The notes under the pieces are model-generated. The model was not told where the DNA came from. It made no database searches and saw only the letters and a program-made list of their open reading frames with translations. 64,000 bases of DNA from Polynucleobacter sp. IMCC 30228. Lineage in GTDB: Bacteria > Pseudomonadota > Gammaproteobacteria > Burkholderiales > Burkholderiaceae. Positions 26,311-35,405 of this stretch are shown here, one piece after another. Within the stretch, counting starts at the first letter, position 1; every line of letters begins with the position of its first letter. The stretch lies in NCBI RefSeq assembly GCF_021395205.1, contig NZ_JAJVCS010000005.1, forward strand, positions 242,901 to 306,900, written 5' to 3'. The position numbers were made by a program, and so were the translations under genes.

Positions 26311-27662
26311 GTTTATTAGTAATTCATTGCCCCCTCAAACCTTTTGCTGGTTCATCCAGTAAAAGTGAGGAGAGCGCGCGCGCCGACCAATTTGCCTGGT
26401 GTCTTTGCGAAAATCCTGCTGAAGACCCGACCGCGGGACGGCAGGGTATTGGTAGTGCAGAATCAATGCCTTACGCAGATGAGGTTTTAGTATTAATTCC
26501 AACTTTAGATGTACGGCTGATTGAAACTAAAGTTCCTCTAGTGAAGGCAAAAAAATTACAACAGGTTTTACCGAGCCTAGTTGAGGAATATTTATTGGCT
26601 GGTGCTGATAGTGTTTTAGTGCATGCATTACCGCCATTTCTCGGACAAATGGGTTCGCAAAGAACCTTAGCAATTATTGATCGGGTTTGGTTTTATTGGC
26701 TTAATCAACAACTGAGTGCTTTGCTCGCACCGCGGATACGTTTTATTCCCGACTGTTTACTTTTATCTTACGCTAAGGCAGAAGAGCCATTAACTGCAGA
26801 TCAATATCCTGAAATTGCTATTCCTAGCCTTGCTTTTAAAACTGCTGAAAATGAAATTATTTATACTTGGCGTAAGAGTGAGCAATTAGGCCTAGCATGG
26901 GTTGAGCAGAATCCCAGCGAGCAATTACCTAGTATGGTGGAGAACTGCAAACCAGTTGAGTGGTCATGGAATTGGCTGATGATAAGTGCCGTAGCATTTA
27001 GTCGGCGCACAGATATAGCAGCCGCTAGCCTTAATTTATTATTGGCAGCGCCAAACGCGAAAAAAACTCCGTTGAAATTAAATGCGCGTTGGCAATCGGC
27101 GCAAGCTAAAGGCATCAACGGACTAGCTAATGTATATCAATCCTGGGTTGATAAAAATTTATGGGTAGCACCTTCACGCTGGGCAATTTATGCAATTTCC
27201 AGTATTTTTATTGGCTTTAGTTTGCATGCAGCTTGGCTTGCAGTTGATGATTGGCGCTGGGTCAGAAATCTTGAAATAACTGCAGCCCAATTTATTTCAC
27301 CAACTTCTATTGCGTTACTAGCGCAAAATAAAACAAATGATTCAGTGACAGGCGCCTTTATTAAACAGTTGACGCAAGAAGAGCGAAGAAAAGGGCAAAC
27401 TACAGATGCTGATTTTGTACCGATGGCTGCAAAAGTACAGCAATTAAAAGCCGCCTTAGGCAAAGAGACATTACAAAAAATTACTTATGATGGCTACCGC
27501 ATAGATTTTGAATTCAAACCAAGCGCGATTCCTCTTAGTGCAAGCGAGATCATTAAAAAAGCAGAATTACTAGGGATGATGGTGATCGACTTAGGCAACA
27601 ATCGTTATCGCTTAGAGCCTTATGCGGGATTGGGAAGTAATACTAAGGAGGCCAGCTTATGA
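26307..27662 (+). CDS. gspL: Type II secretion protein L (inner-membrane, ATPase recruiting)
   Basis: A 451-residue bitopic protein. Its cytoplasmic actin-like domain (~1-295) binds GspE, and a single membrane helix lies at ~296-312 (WAIYAISSIFIGFSLHAAWLA). The periplasmic ferredoxin-like domain follows (QQLKAALGKETLQKITYDGYRIDFEFKP). VLVLIPTLDVRLIETKVPLVKAKKLQQVLPSLVEEYL near residue 60-95 is the typical GspL start of the cytoplasmic fold. ATGA overlaps on both sides tie it to gspK and gspM. Confidence 0.87.
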   Translation: MSLLVIHCPLKPFAGSSSKSEESARADQFAWCLCENPAEDPTAGRQGIGSAESMPYADEVLVLIPTLDVRLIETKVPLVKAKKLQQVLPSLVEEYLLAGADSVLVHALPPFLGQMGSQRTLAIIDRVWFYWLNQQLSALLAPRIRFIPDCLLLSYAKAEEPLTADQYPEIAIPSLAFKTAENEIIYTWRKSEQLGLAWVEQNPSEQLPSMVENCKPVEWSWNWLMISAVAFSRRTDIAAASLNLLLAAPNAKKTPLKLNARWQSAQAKGINGLANVYQSWVDKNLWVAPSRWAIYAISSIFIGFSLHAAWLAVDDWRWVRNLEITAAQFISPTSIALLAQNKTNDSVTGAFIKQLTQEERRKGQTTDADFVPMAAKVQQLKAALGKETLQKITYDGYRIDFEFKPSAIPLSASEIIKKAELLGMMVIDLGNNRYRLEPYAGLGSNTKEASL

Positions 27663-28312
27663 CCCCTTTTTCATTAAAAGAGCTAGTAAAAAAATGTCGC
27701 GCTGCTTTAAATCAAGTGATGGGCTCAAGCCAAATGACGCTCAACGCACTACAACAAAAAAAACCCTCACAAGCTAGTGCTGCATGGGGGTTTGCTAGCG
27801 CCTTGAACTTTGCTCACGCTAAGCGTAAGTTATTACTAAACTTAGCTGTTCTTGGCGCGCTGTGGGCTTTAATGCAATTTTGGGCGACTCCTTATGTGCA
27901 CCGCTTAGAGGGGCAAATTTCATTGCGCCCTATGCAGTGGGCTCAATTAGAGAATTTAATCAAATTGTCTAAAAGCAAGCCTATGCAACTTAATACCGTA
28001 GTCTTAGTGGATGAGGCAGAGCTACAAAAAATTCGTAATATCTTAGTCGCACGAGGCTTAAAGCCTAGTGTTCTTAGACTCGGCGTGGAAAACCCTCCCC
28101 GCATTGAATTGCAAGCAAGTGATGTGATGTTTGCTGTGGTCGTTGATGTCTTAGAAGAATTACGTATGACTTGGCGCTTGTATCCAGAGCGCATTGAGTT
28201 GGTGGCCACTCCAGCTACGGCAGTAGTTAACTTAAGCGCTAGTCTGGTACAAACGAGTGCCTCTAGTTATTCCAGCAATGTCTCGTTGCTTGCAGGCGCT
28301 TTATCAAAATGA
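27659..28312 (+). CDS. gspM: Type II secretion protein M
   Basis: A 217-residue inner-membrane protein: cytoplasmic tail ~60 residues, one membrane helix near residues 60-80 (LLLNLAVLGALWALMQFWATP), and a periplasmic domain with the ferredoxin-like pattern IRNILVARGLKPSVLRLGVENPPRIELQASDVMFAVVVDVLEEL. It pairs with GspL. ATGA overlaps at both ends. The N-terminal tail is longer than in E. coli GspM. Confidence 0.82.
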   Translation: MTPFSLKELVKKCRAALNQVMGSSQMTLNALQQKKPSQASAAWGFASALNFAHAKRKLLLNLAVLGALWALMQFWATPYVHRLEGQISLRPMQWAQLENLIKLSKSKPMQLNTVVLVDEAELQKIRNILVARGLKPSVLRLGVENPPRIELQASDVMFAVVVDVLEELRMTWRLYPERIELVATPATAVVNLSASLVQTSASSYSSNVSLLAGALSK

Positions 28313-29097
28313 AAATACTGCTAGATTCTACACGTGGACATTTACCAAAGTTACTTTGGGTTGCCTTATTATTGACTGTATTAGTCGTCATTGTTAGGCA
28401 ACTTCCCGCTAGCTGGTTTACTAGCTTTATTAGTAGCCAAACAGCATGTCGGGTTACATTGCATCAACCAATTGGCACAATCTGGCAAGGCAGTGCAGCG
28501 CTTGGCTTTTCGGAGTCGAATGTAGCAGGGGGAGGCTGCCGCGAGGCCAGCGCTTTAACCGAACGTTTTCATTGGACTGCGCAGTGTAATGCAGTTAATG
28601 GAGAGTGTGGCTTGTCGATAAGTTTTTCAGCGCTCGATCAACCGCTGCAAATACTGTTGAAATTAGGGCAAGTAGCGGTTGCCAGTGGCGAAATTAGCCT
28701 GCCAGCCACTATATTGGAAGGGGTTGGCAACCCCTGGAGTACGCTGCGACCCCGTGGGCAGTTATCTGCCCGCTGGACTGAGCTTAAAATAGGCAAAGAA
28801 ACTGCGGGAACAATACGCCTTATGATGAGCAGCCTAAGCAGTCCAATTAGCCCAGTAAAACCCTTGGGTAGCTATGAAATACAGGTTAATTTGGCACAAG
28901 CTGGTACAGTGTTTAACCTCAGCACTACGGTGGGGCCTTTGTTGTTGAGTGGCAAAGGTAATATGGGTACTGGCACTAGCGCAGGCTTACATTTTTTAGG
29001 CGCAGCTACCGCCTCAGCTGAGGCTGAAGAATCGTTGATTGGGTTATTGTCTTTATTAGGCAAAAAAGACGGTGAAATTTACCGCATGCAATATTGA
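28309..29097 (+). CDS. gspN: Type II secretion protein N
   Basis: A 262-residue bitopic protein with an N-terminal membrane helix (~14-32, LLWVALLLTVLVVIVRQLP) and a periplasmic beta-rich domain. VTLHQPIGTIWQGSAALGFSE near 48-68 is the GspN/AsmA-like opening. The rest (LSARWTELKIGK, YEIQVNLAQAG, GKGNMGTGTSAGLHFLGAATA) fits the family. GspN is present only in some systems. It overlaps gspM by ATGA and the next gene by TTGA. Confidence 0.8.
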   Translation: MKILLDSTRGHLPKLLWVALLLTVLVVIVRQLPASWFTSFISSQTACRVTLHQPIGTIWQGSAALGFSESNVAGGGCREASALTERFHWTAQCNAVNGECGLSISFSALDQPLQILLKLGQVAVASGEISLPATILEGVGNPWSTLRPRGQLSARWTELKIGKETAGTIRLMMSSLSSPISPVKPLGSYEIQVNLAQAGTVFNLSTTVGPLLLSGKGNMGTGTSAGLHFLGAATASAEAEESLIGLLSLLGKKDGEIYRMQY

Positions 29098-31442
29098 ATA
29101 GCAATGAACTGCGGAATAGAAGACGTATGCGGCTAAGTAAATTGACTCAGCAAATTGGGTCACTGAAACAAACTAAGCTAGCTCCACAGGGAGCGAGTGA
29201 CGGATTAGGCTATTCATTTTTTTCGCGTAGTAGCTTACGTAAAGCTTGTTTACAATTTTTACTTTGCTGCTTAATGGGTGATTTTGTTTTGGCCCCAGCT
29301 ATGGTAATGGCACAAACCACCCCCAACGTTGCTAGTAATAGTGAGGTTGGCACTGTCACCCTATCTTTCATGAATGCGGACATTGACTCAGTTGCAAGTG
29401 TAGTTGCCAAAGCAACTGGACAGACCATCTTGGTTGACCCACAAGTGAAGGGCACGATTAATCTCATTAGTAATAAACCAGTGAGTAAAGCCAAGGCCTT
29501 AGATTCTTTTTCTACCGCCCTGCGAACAGCGGGTTTTGCTTTAGTGGAAGTTAACGGCGTATATCGGGTTGTTACCCAAGCAGATGCAAAATTAGTCAGT
29601 ACATCGGTTTCAACAGGGAAAACCAAGCAAGAGGGCGATCAAATTATTACACGAGTTTTTAGATTGAGCTATGAATCAGCCAATAATTTATTACCAGTTT
29701 TACGGCCTTTGGTTTCACCGAACAATACGATTAACGCTTATCCAGGCAATAACACGATTGTGGTAACCGATTATGCGAGCAATATTCAGCGAATTGCAAC
29801 TTTAATTGATGCAATTGATGCACCAACTACAACTGATGTGCAGACGATTAAATTACAACATGCTTTTGCAAGTGATATAGCAGCAATCTTAAGTAAGGTG
29901 TTGGATACAGGCGCAGCGGGTACCGCAGACCCTGCATTAAAAACCATTATTTTGGCTGAGCCACGGAGTAATTCGATTTTAGTACGTAGCTCGAGTGCAG
30001 AGCGTGTAAGACAAGTTCGTATTTTAGTGGCCCGTCTTGATATTCCAGGTAATAAAAACGGCAATATTTGGGTAGTGCCACTAAAGAATGCTGAGGCTAG
30101 TAAATTAGCAATAACCTTACGCGCTATAGTAGCAGCTGATGCAGCTTTATCTGCGCAGGTTGCTGGCGGTAATGCTGCTGCTAATCCCGCAGCAGCAAAT
30201 CCACAGCAAAATCCGGCTGCCAATCCTGCGGCAACGGGTTCTGGCACGAGCTTGGGCACTTCTGCATTAGTTAGCTCTAGTACTCCCAATGTAGGCGGTT
30301 TTATTCAAGCTGAGCCAGCAACCAACTCACTCATTATTACGGCTAACGAACCACTCTATCGTAATTTACGCCAAGTCATTGAAGAATTAGATCGTCGGCG
30401 CACTCAGGTCTACATTGAGGCGCTTATTGTTGAGGTGAGTTCTGAAACTGCTGCAGAGTTGGGTATTCAATGGAATTTTTTATTGGGCTCGGGTAATCAA
30501 AACATGGGTTTTGGTGGCACTAACTTTAATGTTCCCAATCAAGGCCCTGGCGCAAATATTATAGGTCTGGGGCGAGATACGAGCATAATTGCAAATCCAG
30601 GCACGCCTGCTACTGGCGTACCAATACCACCAGCGCCTGGCTTAAATTTAGGCATGATAAGTAGGTTTAATGGTGTTTATGCCATGTCGGCTTTAATTAG
30701 AGCACTAGAAACTGCTACTGGCACCAATGTTCTTTCAACCCCAAATTTAATCACACTTGACAATGAAGAAGCGCGCATTATTGTTGGTCAAAATATCCCA
30801 ATCTTAACCGGTTCCTATGCGCAAACGGGGACCACCTCAACGGTCACGCCGTTTCAAACAATTGTGCGGCAAGATGTGGGAATAACTTTACGGGTAAGGC
30901 CACAAATTTCAGCTAACGGCATTGTTAGAATGCAAATTTTTCAAGAAGTTTCATCTGAAGCGGGATTTAACCCTTCAGGAGTAGTTATAAATAAACGCAA
31001 TATTGAATCGAATGTATTGGTTGATGACGGCCAAATGATCGTTTTGGGCGGTTTGATCACAGATGCATACGGGGACCAGACAAGCGGCATTCCATTTTTA
31101 AGTAGCATTCCCATTATTGGCAATTTATTTCGCTATGACAATAAAAAAAGAGTCAAAAGTAATTTATTAGTCTTTATTCGCCCCTATGTTTTGCGGGATA
31201 AAGATGAAAATGAGCAAATGACTAAAAATCGTTTAGACCTAATGCAAACCAAAGAAGATCAGTTTAAGCAATTACCGATGTTATTGCCTACAGAAAAGAA
31301 CATGCCAAACGTTAAAGATGCCGAAGTGCCGCTGGTTCCGCCCAAGTTACCTGCTGACACCATCAAAACCAGCCCTGCGATAAAACCCTCAAGTCCACCT
31401 TCTATTGCTCCAATAGACCCCGCATTACCGGCGAATAAATAA
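29094..31442 (+). CDS. gspD: Type II secretion secretin
   Basis: Outer-membrane channel of the secretion system, 782 residues from a TTG at 29094 that overlaps the gspN stop (TTGA). The ATG at 29127 is an alternative start. An unusually long N-terminal region precedes the signal, whose hydrophobic part (LQFLLCCLMGDFVLAPAMVMAQ) ends near residue 73. Then come N0 (SFMNADIDSVASVVAKATGQTILVDPQVKG), N1-N3 repeats with an Ala/Asn/Pro-rich loop (NPAAANPQQNPAANPA, ~360-375), and the secretin domain with VPFLSSIPIIGNLFRY-like motif (IPFLSSIPIIGNLF). The C-terminus is Pro/Lys-rich. It overlaps gspE by TAATG. Confidence 0.93.
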   Translation: MNSNELRNRRRMRLSKLTQQIGSLKQTKLAPQGASDGLGYSFFSRSSLRKACLQFLLCCLMGDFVLAPAMVMAQTTPNVASNSEVGTVTLSFMNADIDSVASVVAKATGQTILVDPQVKGTINLISNKPVSKAKALDSFSTALRTAGFALVEVNGVYRVVTQADAKLVSTSVSTGKTKQEGDQIITRVFRLSYESANNLLPVLRPLVSPNNTINAYPGNNTIVVTDYASNIQRIATLIDAIDAPTTTDVQTIKLQHAFASDIAAILSKVLDTGAAGTADPALKTIILAEPRSNSILVRSSSAERVRQVRILVARLDIPGNKNGNIWVVPLKNAEASKLAITLRAIVAADAALSAQVAGGNAAANPAAANPQQNPAANPAATGSGTSLGTSALVSSSTPNVGGFIQAEPATNSLIITANEPLYRNLRQVIEELDRRRTQVYIEALIVEVSSETAAELGIQWNFLLGSGNQNMGFGGTNFNVPNQGPGANIIGLGRDTSIIANPGTPATGVPIPPAPGLNLGMISRFNGVYAMSALIRALETATGTNVLSTPNLITLDNEEARIIVGQNIPILTGSYAQTGTTSTVTPFQTIVRQDVGITLRVRPQISANGIVRMQIFQEVSSEAGFNPSGVVINKRNIESNVLVDDGQMIVLGGLITDAYGDQTSGIPFLSSIPIIGNLFRYDNKKRVKSNLLVFIRPYVLRDKDENEQMTKNRLDLMQTKEDQFKQLPMLLPTEKNMPNVKDAEVPLVPPKLPADTIKTSPAIKPSSPPSIAPIDPALPANK

Positions 31443-32878
31443 TGCTACGTATTCCTTTTGTTTACGCGCGGGATAATCAGGTGCTGTTAATGAAAGCGCC
31501 TGTAACTGAAGGCCAGCAATTTTTAGATGGTGGACAAGAAGATGATCTGATTGTCATTCATAGCCCCACTACCGATTTAACAGTACTCCAAGAAATTTGT
31601 CGTCTAGTTGGCCCTGTAAAGCGAGTAGAAAAATCCAGCGATGAGGTGATGCAAGCAGTGAATGCAGCTTATTCACAAGGCGATTTAGACGCCTCGCAAG
31701 TGGTTGATGAGGTTGAAGACACGATTGATTTATCCCGTTTATTGCAAGAGATACCCATTTCAGAAGATCTCTTGGAAATGAATGATGACGCTCCAGTAAT
31801 TCGGATGATTAATAGTTTATTAAAACAAGCTAGCCGTAATGGCGCTTCTGATATTCACCTAGAAGCATTTGAGCGTAAATCGGTAGTACGTTTTCGGGTC
31901 GATGGAAATTTGCGCGATGTGGTTGATATGCGCCGCGATTTACATGCTGCTTTAGTATCGCGGATCAAAATTATGGCGTCGCTTGATATTGCTGAAAAAC
32001 GCATGCCGCAAGATGGTCGCATTTCTTTGCGGGTAGGCGGTAAAGCCATTGACATTCGGGTTTCTACCCTGCCTACGTCCCATGGTGAGCGGGTGGTAAT
32101 GCGTTTATTAGAGAAAAATTACGATCGCCTTGATCTCAAAGCACTGGGAATGGCTGACGATACCTTTACTAATTTTGATCAATTGATTCATCGCCCACAC
32201 GGCATTGTATTGGTTACTGGACCAACGGGTAGCGGTAAGACCACCACGATTTATGGCGCCTTATTGCGCTTGCGCAATAAAACCAATAACATTATGACGG
32301 TTGAGGATCCAATTGAATATAACTTGGATGGGATTGGTCAAACACAAGTGAACGCGCGGATTGATATGAATTTTGCACGAGCCTTGAGGGCGATTTTGCG
32401 GCAAGATCCAGATATTGTGATGATTGGCGAAATTCGCGATTTAGAAACCGCACAAATTGCGGTTCAAGCCTCTCTTACCGGACACTTGGTGTTGGCAACT
32501 TTACATACCAACGATGCGCCATCGGCGGTAACGCGTTTAATTGATATGGGAATTGAACCGTTTTTACTTTCTTCAACGCTTTTAGGGGTATTAGGACAGC
32601 GCTTAATTCGCCTTACTTGTAAAGCCTGTGGCGGTAAGGGATGCCCAGCCTGCGGCGAATCTGGCTATAGCGGCAGAGCAGGCATTTATGAATTAATGGC
32701 CACTAATGAAACGATTCGTGAATTAATTCATAACCGTGCTGCTGAAAGTGAAATCCGTAAGCAGGCGACTGCAAATGGGATGCGCAATTTGGCAGAAGAT
32801 TGCCAGCGGTGGATTGATTCAGGTCAATCGACGGTAGAAGAAATGATGCGCGTCACTGGTGCTGTTGAAATTGATTAA
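31442..32878 (+). CDS. gspE: Type II secretion ATPase
   Basis: Cytoplasmic ATPase that powers pseudopilus assembly. Visible in 478 residues: an N-terminal N1E domain; the N2E segment with RMINSLLKQASRNGASDIHLEAFE; Walker A GPTGSGKTTT (~260); the Asp box; Walker B with DPDIVMIGEIRD (~322-333); and the His box HLVLATLHTNDAPSA. The zinc motif is compressed to CKACGGKGCPAC (C-x2-C-x4-C-x2-C) instead of the usual ~29-residue loop of GspE. Otherwise it is typical. It precedes gspF by 23 bp. Confidence 0.93.
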   Translation: MLRIPFVYARDNQVLLMKAPVTEGQQFLDGGQEDDLIVIHSPTTDLTVLQEICRLVGPVKRVEKSSDEVMQAVNAAYSQGDLDASQVVDEVEDTIDLSRLLQEIPISEDLLEMNDDAPVIRMINSLLKQASRNGASDIHLEAFERKSVVRFRVDGNLRDVVDMRRDLHAALVSRIKIMASLDIAEKRMPQDGRISLRVGGKAIDIRVSTLPTSHGERVVMRLLEKNYDRLDLKALGMADDTFTNFDQLIHRPHGIVLVTGPTGSGKTTTIYGALLRLRNKTNNIMTVEDPIEYNLDGIGQTQVNARIDMNFARALRAILRQDPDIVMIGEIRDLETAQIAVQASLTGHLVLATLHTNDAPSAVTRLIDMGIEPFLLSSTLLGVLGQRLIRLTCKACGGKGCPACGESGYSGRAGIYELMATNETIRELIHNRAAESEIRKQATANGMRNLAEDCQRWIDSGQSTVEEMMRVTGAVEID

Positions 32879-32901
32879 TTCTGCCTTCGAGCAACTAAGC
32901 T

Positions 32902-34122
32902 ATGCCACGCTACCGATTTGAAGCTTTAACCTATGGCGGTAAGAGTGAGCGGGGTAGTGTTGATGGCGAGAATGAGCGTGCTATTCGGCAGCAGTTAATG
33001 GCGAAGCAGCTCGTACCCGTGCGCATTGAGCTTGAGAACCAATGGACTAAGCAACAATTTTGGCAGCGTTTATTCTCTGAAGATAGGCCACTAAGCCGTA
33101 ATGAATTAGCGGTACTTACCAAGCAATTTGCTTTGCTAGTGCGTTCTGGTGTACAAATTGATGAAGCGCTCACTGTTTTATCGGATGAAAGCTCAAAACC
33201 CCACATCAAAAATGTTTTACAGTCAGTAGTTGCTGAATTACGCGCCGGCTTATCTTTATCGCGCGCAGTCGCTACGCAACCACAAACCTTTGACCCTTTA
33301 TATCAAGGAGTGGTTGGTGCTGCAGAACAATCGGGCCGCATGGGTCAAGTCTTAACCCAATTGGCTGAATTTTTAGAAAAGCGGCAAGCGTTAAAACAAA
33401 AAGCCTTAGGCGCTTTAGCATATCCAGCGATGTTGACTGCGGTTTCATTTATGGTCATTCTATTTTTAATGACCTATGTGGTACCACAAATTGCCCGCGT
33501 TTTTCAAAGTACTAAACAAACTTTACCTTTTACAACGCGTTTTATTTTGGGCTTATCTAATTTTTTAGTTGATTGGGGTTGGTTGTTGGCTTTAGTTATT
33601 GCTCTAGGTATTTATTTTGGTCGCCGGGCTTTAAAGCAAATCGAAATACGGCTGCGCTTTGATCGCTTCATCCTTAATTTACCTTTTTTGGGTCCCTTGT
33701 TATTGGGTTTTGAAACTGCCCGTTTTGCCAATACCATGGCGATGCTGGTTGCCGCCAATGTGCCGATCTTAACTGCCTTACATAGCGCGCGTAGTACCTT
33801 GGGCAATGAAGTTTTGAAGGAGGCCATTGACTCCACTGAAGCGCGCTTACGAGAAGGCTCTAGCTTGTCTCGATCATTAGGAAGTCAAGGGGTTTTCTCT
33901 CCTATTTTGATCCATTTAATTCGTTCTGGAGAGGCTTCTGGTCAGCTTGCTGAGATGCTTAAATATGGCGCTGAAAATGCAGAACTAGAGGCTGAACAAA
34001 AAACAAAAATTTTTACTAGTTTATTAGAGCCTGTATTAATATTATTTATGGGGCTGATGGTTTTAGGTATTGTGATGGCAGTAATGCAACCAATTTTAGA
34101 AATGAATTCTGGAATTCATTGA
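32902..34122 (+). CDS. gspF: Type II secretion inner-membrane platform protein
   Basis: Polytopic platform protein, 406 residues, with two GspF domains: ~70-195 (LAVLTKQFALLVRSGVQIDEALTVL, and YQGVVGAAEQSGRMGQVLTQLAEFLEKRQALKQK) and ~270-400 (FANTMAMLVAANVPILTALHSA, LIHLIRSGEASGQLAEML). Membrane segments lie at ~173-195, ~217-237 and ~376-398. The N-terminal PRYRFEALTYGGKSERGSVDGENERAIRQQL is standard. It is the last structural gene of the cluster; no prepilin peptidase gene (gspO) is present in the window. Confidence 0.92.
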   Translation: MPRYRFEALTYGGKSERGSVDGENERAIRQQLMAKQLVPVRIELENQWTKQQFWQRLFSEDRPLSRNELAVLTKQFALLVRSGVQIDEALTVLSDESSKPHIKNVLQSVVAELRAGLSLSRAVATQPQTFDPLYQGVVGAAEQSGRMGQVLTQLAEFLEKRQALKQKALGALAYPAMLTAVSFMVILFLMTYVVPQIARVFQSTKQTLPFTTRFILGLSNFLVDWGWLLALVIALGIYFGRRALKQIEIRLRFDRFILNLPFLGPLLLGFETARFANTMAMLVAANVPILTALHSARSTLGNEVLKEAIDSTEARLREGSSLSRSLGSQGVFSPILIHLIRSGEASGQLAEMLKYGAENAELEAEQKTKIFTSLLEPVLILFMGLMVLGIVMAVMQPILEMNSGIH

Positions 34123-34140
34123 TTTTTTAGTGAGGTAAAC

Positions 34141-35034
34141 ATGCAAATTTTAATTATTACTAGTCCAACCAGTCGCGTCAAAGAATTTCATATATCGAAA
34201 ATGCATCTTTTGCTTGGCGCAATGGCAGTATTCCTGGCTTTGGTGGCAGTGAACTGGCTAGTAGCTGCTAGCGTTAATTTAACTCGAGATACTCTATTTA
34301 CTCTAGGTCAAGCAGAGCTACAGGAGAAAAAAATTGTCACTTTAGCCGAGGCTGATTATGAATATAAGCTGCACGAGTTACAAGCGCGTTTAGCGCAAGC
34401 CCAGCAAAGTTTGGGACAATTAGATTCCCTCAGAAACCAATTATTACAATTAAATAGTTCACCCAAAGTTATTCAAAAAGAGCTACTGCCAGAGACGCCC
34501 CTTGCACTAGGTGGCCCACTAAAACTATCAAGCGAGATTTTTTCACCCGATGAGACTTATGGCGTTCGCCTTGATCGGACCTTGCAAGACTCCATTAGTT
34601 TGCAAACCCAAGTTTTGACTTTACAGCGGGCTTTTGCTGAAACCCAAGTTTCAATGAGTGGGGTCCCTGCAGGATCACCATTACCCTTTGAGGTTGCGCC
34701 ATCGAGTGGCCTCGGTTATCGCATTGACCCCTTTACGCGACAAATTGCTTGGCATGATGGCACCGACTTTCCGGCTGCTTATGGTACGCCTATTTTGGCA
34801 ACCGCCGACGGTATTGTGATTAAAGCAGGTTGGAGTGGTGAGTACGGTAATTTAGTTGATGTGCAGCATCGCAATGGCACCGTAACGCGCTATGCCCACG
34901 CTCAAGAGCTGATGGTACAAGTAGGGCAAAAAGTGAAAAAATCCCAACCCTTAGCTAAGGTTGGTTCTACGGGGCGCTCGACTGGCCCACATTTGCATTA
35001 TGAAATTTTGCGCGATGGCGCGCCTGCTAGTTAG
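34141..35034 (+). CDS. M23 family metallopeptidase (LytM-type), T2SS-linked
   Basis: A 297-residue membrane-anchored peptidoglycan hydrolase or LytM-domain regulator. A single membrane helix lies at ~20-45, a coiled coil at ~55-105 (AELQEKKIVTLAEADYEYKL and LQARLAQAQQSL), and the M23 domain at ~185-297. The zinc site is complete: H205 and D209 (HDGTDF), H252 region (RYAHAQE), and the HLH at 284-286 (GPHLHYEIL). It therefore looks catalytically competent, unlike degenerate EnvC/NlpD domains. It follows gspF by 18 bp and may be cotranscribed, perhaps opening the wall for the secretion apparatus. It resembles LasA-like staphylolysins only in the domain. Confidence 0.82.
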   Translation: MQILIITSPTSRVKEFHISKMHLLLGAMAVFLALVAVNWLVAASVNLTRDTLFTLGQAELQEKKIVTLAEADYEYKLHELQARLAQAQQSLGQLDSLRNQLLQLNSSPKVIQKELLPETPLALGGPLKLSSEIFSPDETYGVRLDRTLQDSISLQTQVLTLQRAFAETQVSMSGVPAGSPLPFEVAPSSGLGYRIDPFTRQIAWHDGTDFPAAYGTPILATADGIVIKAGWSGEYGNLVDVQHRNGTVTRYAHAQELMVQVGQKVKKSQPLAKVGSTGRSTGPHLHYEILRDGAPAS

Positions 35035-35040
35035 CAAGAC

Positions 35041-35376
35041 TTAGTTTTGGGCGTCGCAATCGATGGCACCAGCATTAAATGCGGGCCGCCATTCTTGGTT
35101 TTGTAGGCCCCCCATACAGCCATAGGTATTGAGCGCACGCGTGCCGCCTTGCCCACACGCGAAACAAGTACCATTCGCACCAACGTTAGGGTTAATGCAA
35201 CCCTCATAATTAAATGTCTGCGTGCAATTGGGTGCAGTAGCTTGCGCAAAAATAAACCCGTTAGGGCACTGACAGCTGCCAGGTGTCCAAGCTGTACCAA
35301 TTTGGGCAAGCGCAGAAAATGCTGACATGAGGCAAAGCAGTAAAAATAATTTTCGGTACAGAATTATGATGTTCAT
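35041..35376 (-). CDS. Small Cys-rich secreted protein
   Basis: A 111-residue protein with a Sec signal (~1-25, ending SALAQ) and a mature chain of ~86 residues holding eight cysteines: SCQCPNGF, NCTQTF, EGCINP, TCFACGQGG, YGCMGG and IDCDAQN. This is a disulfide-rich, extracytoplasmic pattern. No family is recognised. It ends 6 bp from the convergent M23 gene and lies beside the secretion cluster, so it could be an export substrate. It stands alone with a short promoter region before 35376. Confidence 0.6.
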   Translation of the reverse strand: MNIIILYRKLFLLLCLMSAFSALAQIGTAWTPGSCQCPNGFIFAQATAPNCTQTFNYEGCINPNVGANGTCFACGQGGTRALNTYGCMGGLQNQEWRPAFNAGAIDCDAQN

Positions 35377-35405
35377 CGTAAATATTAACCTATTTATGTC
35401 ATTGC

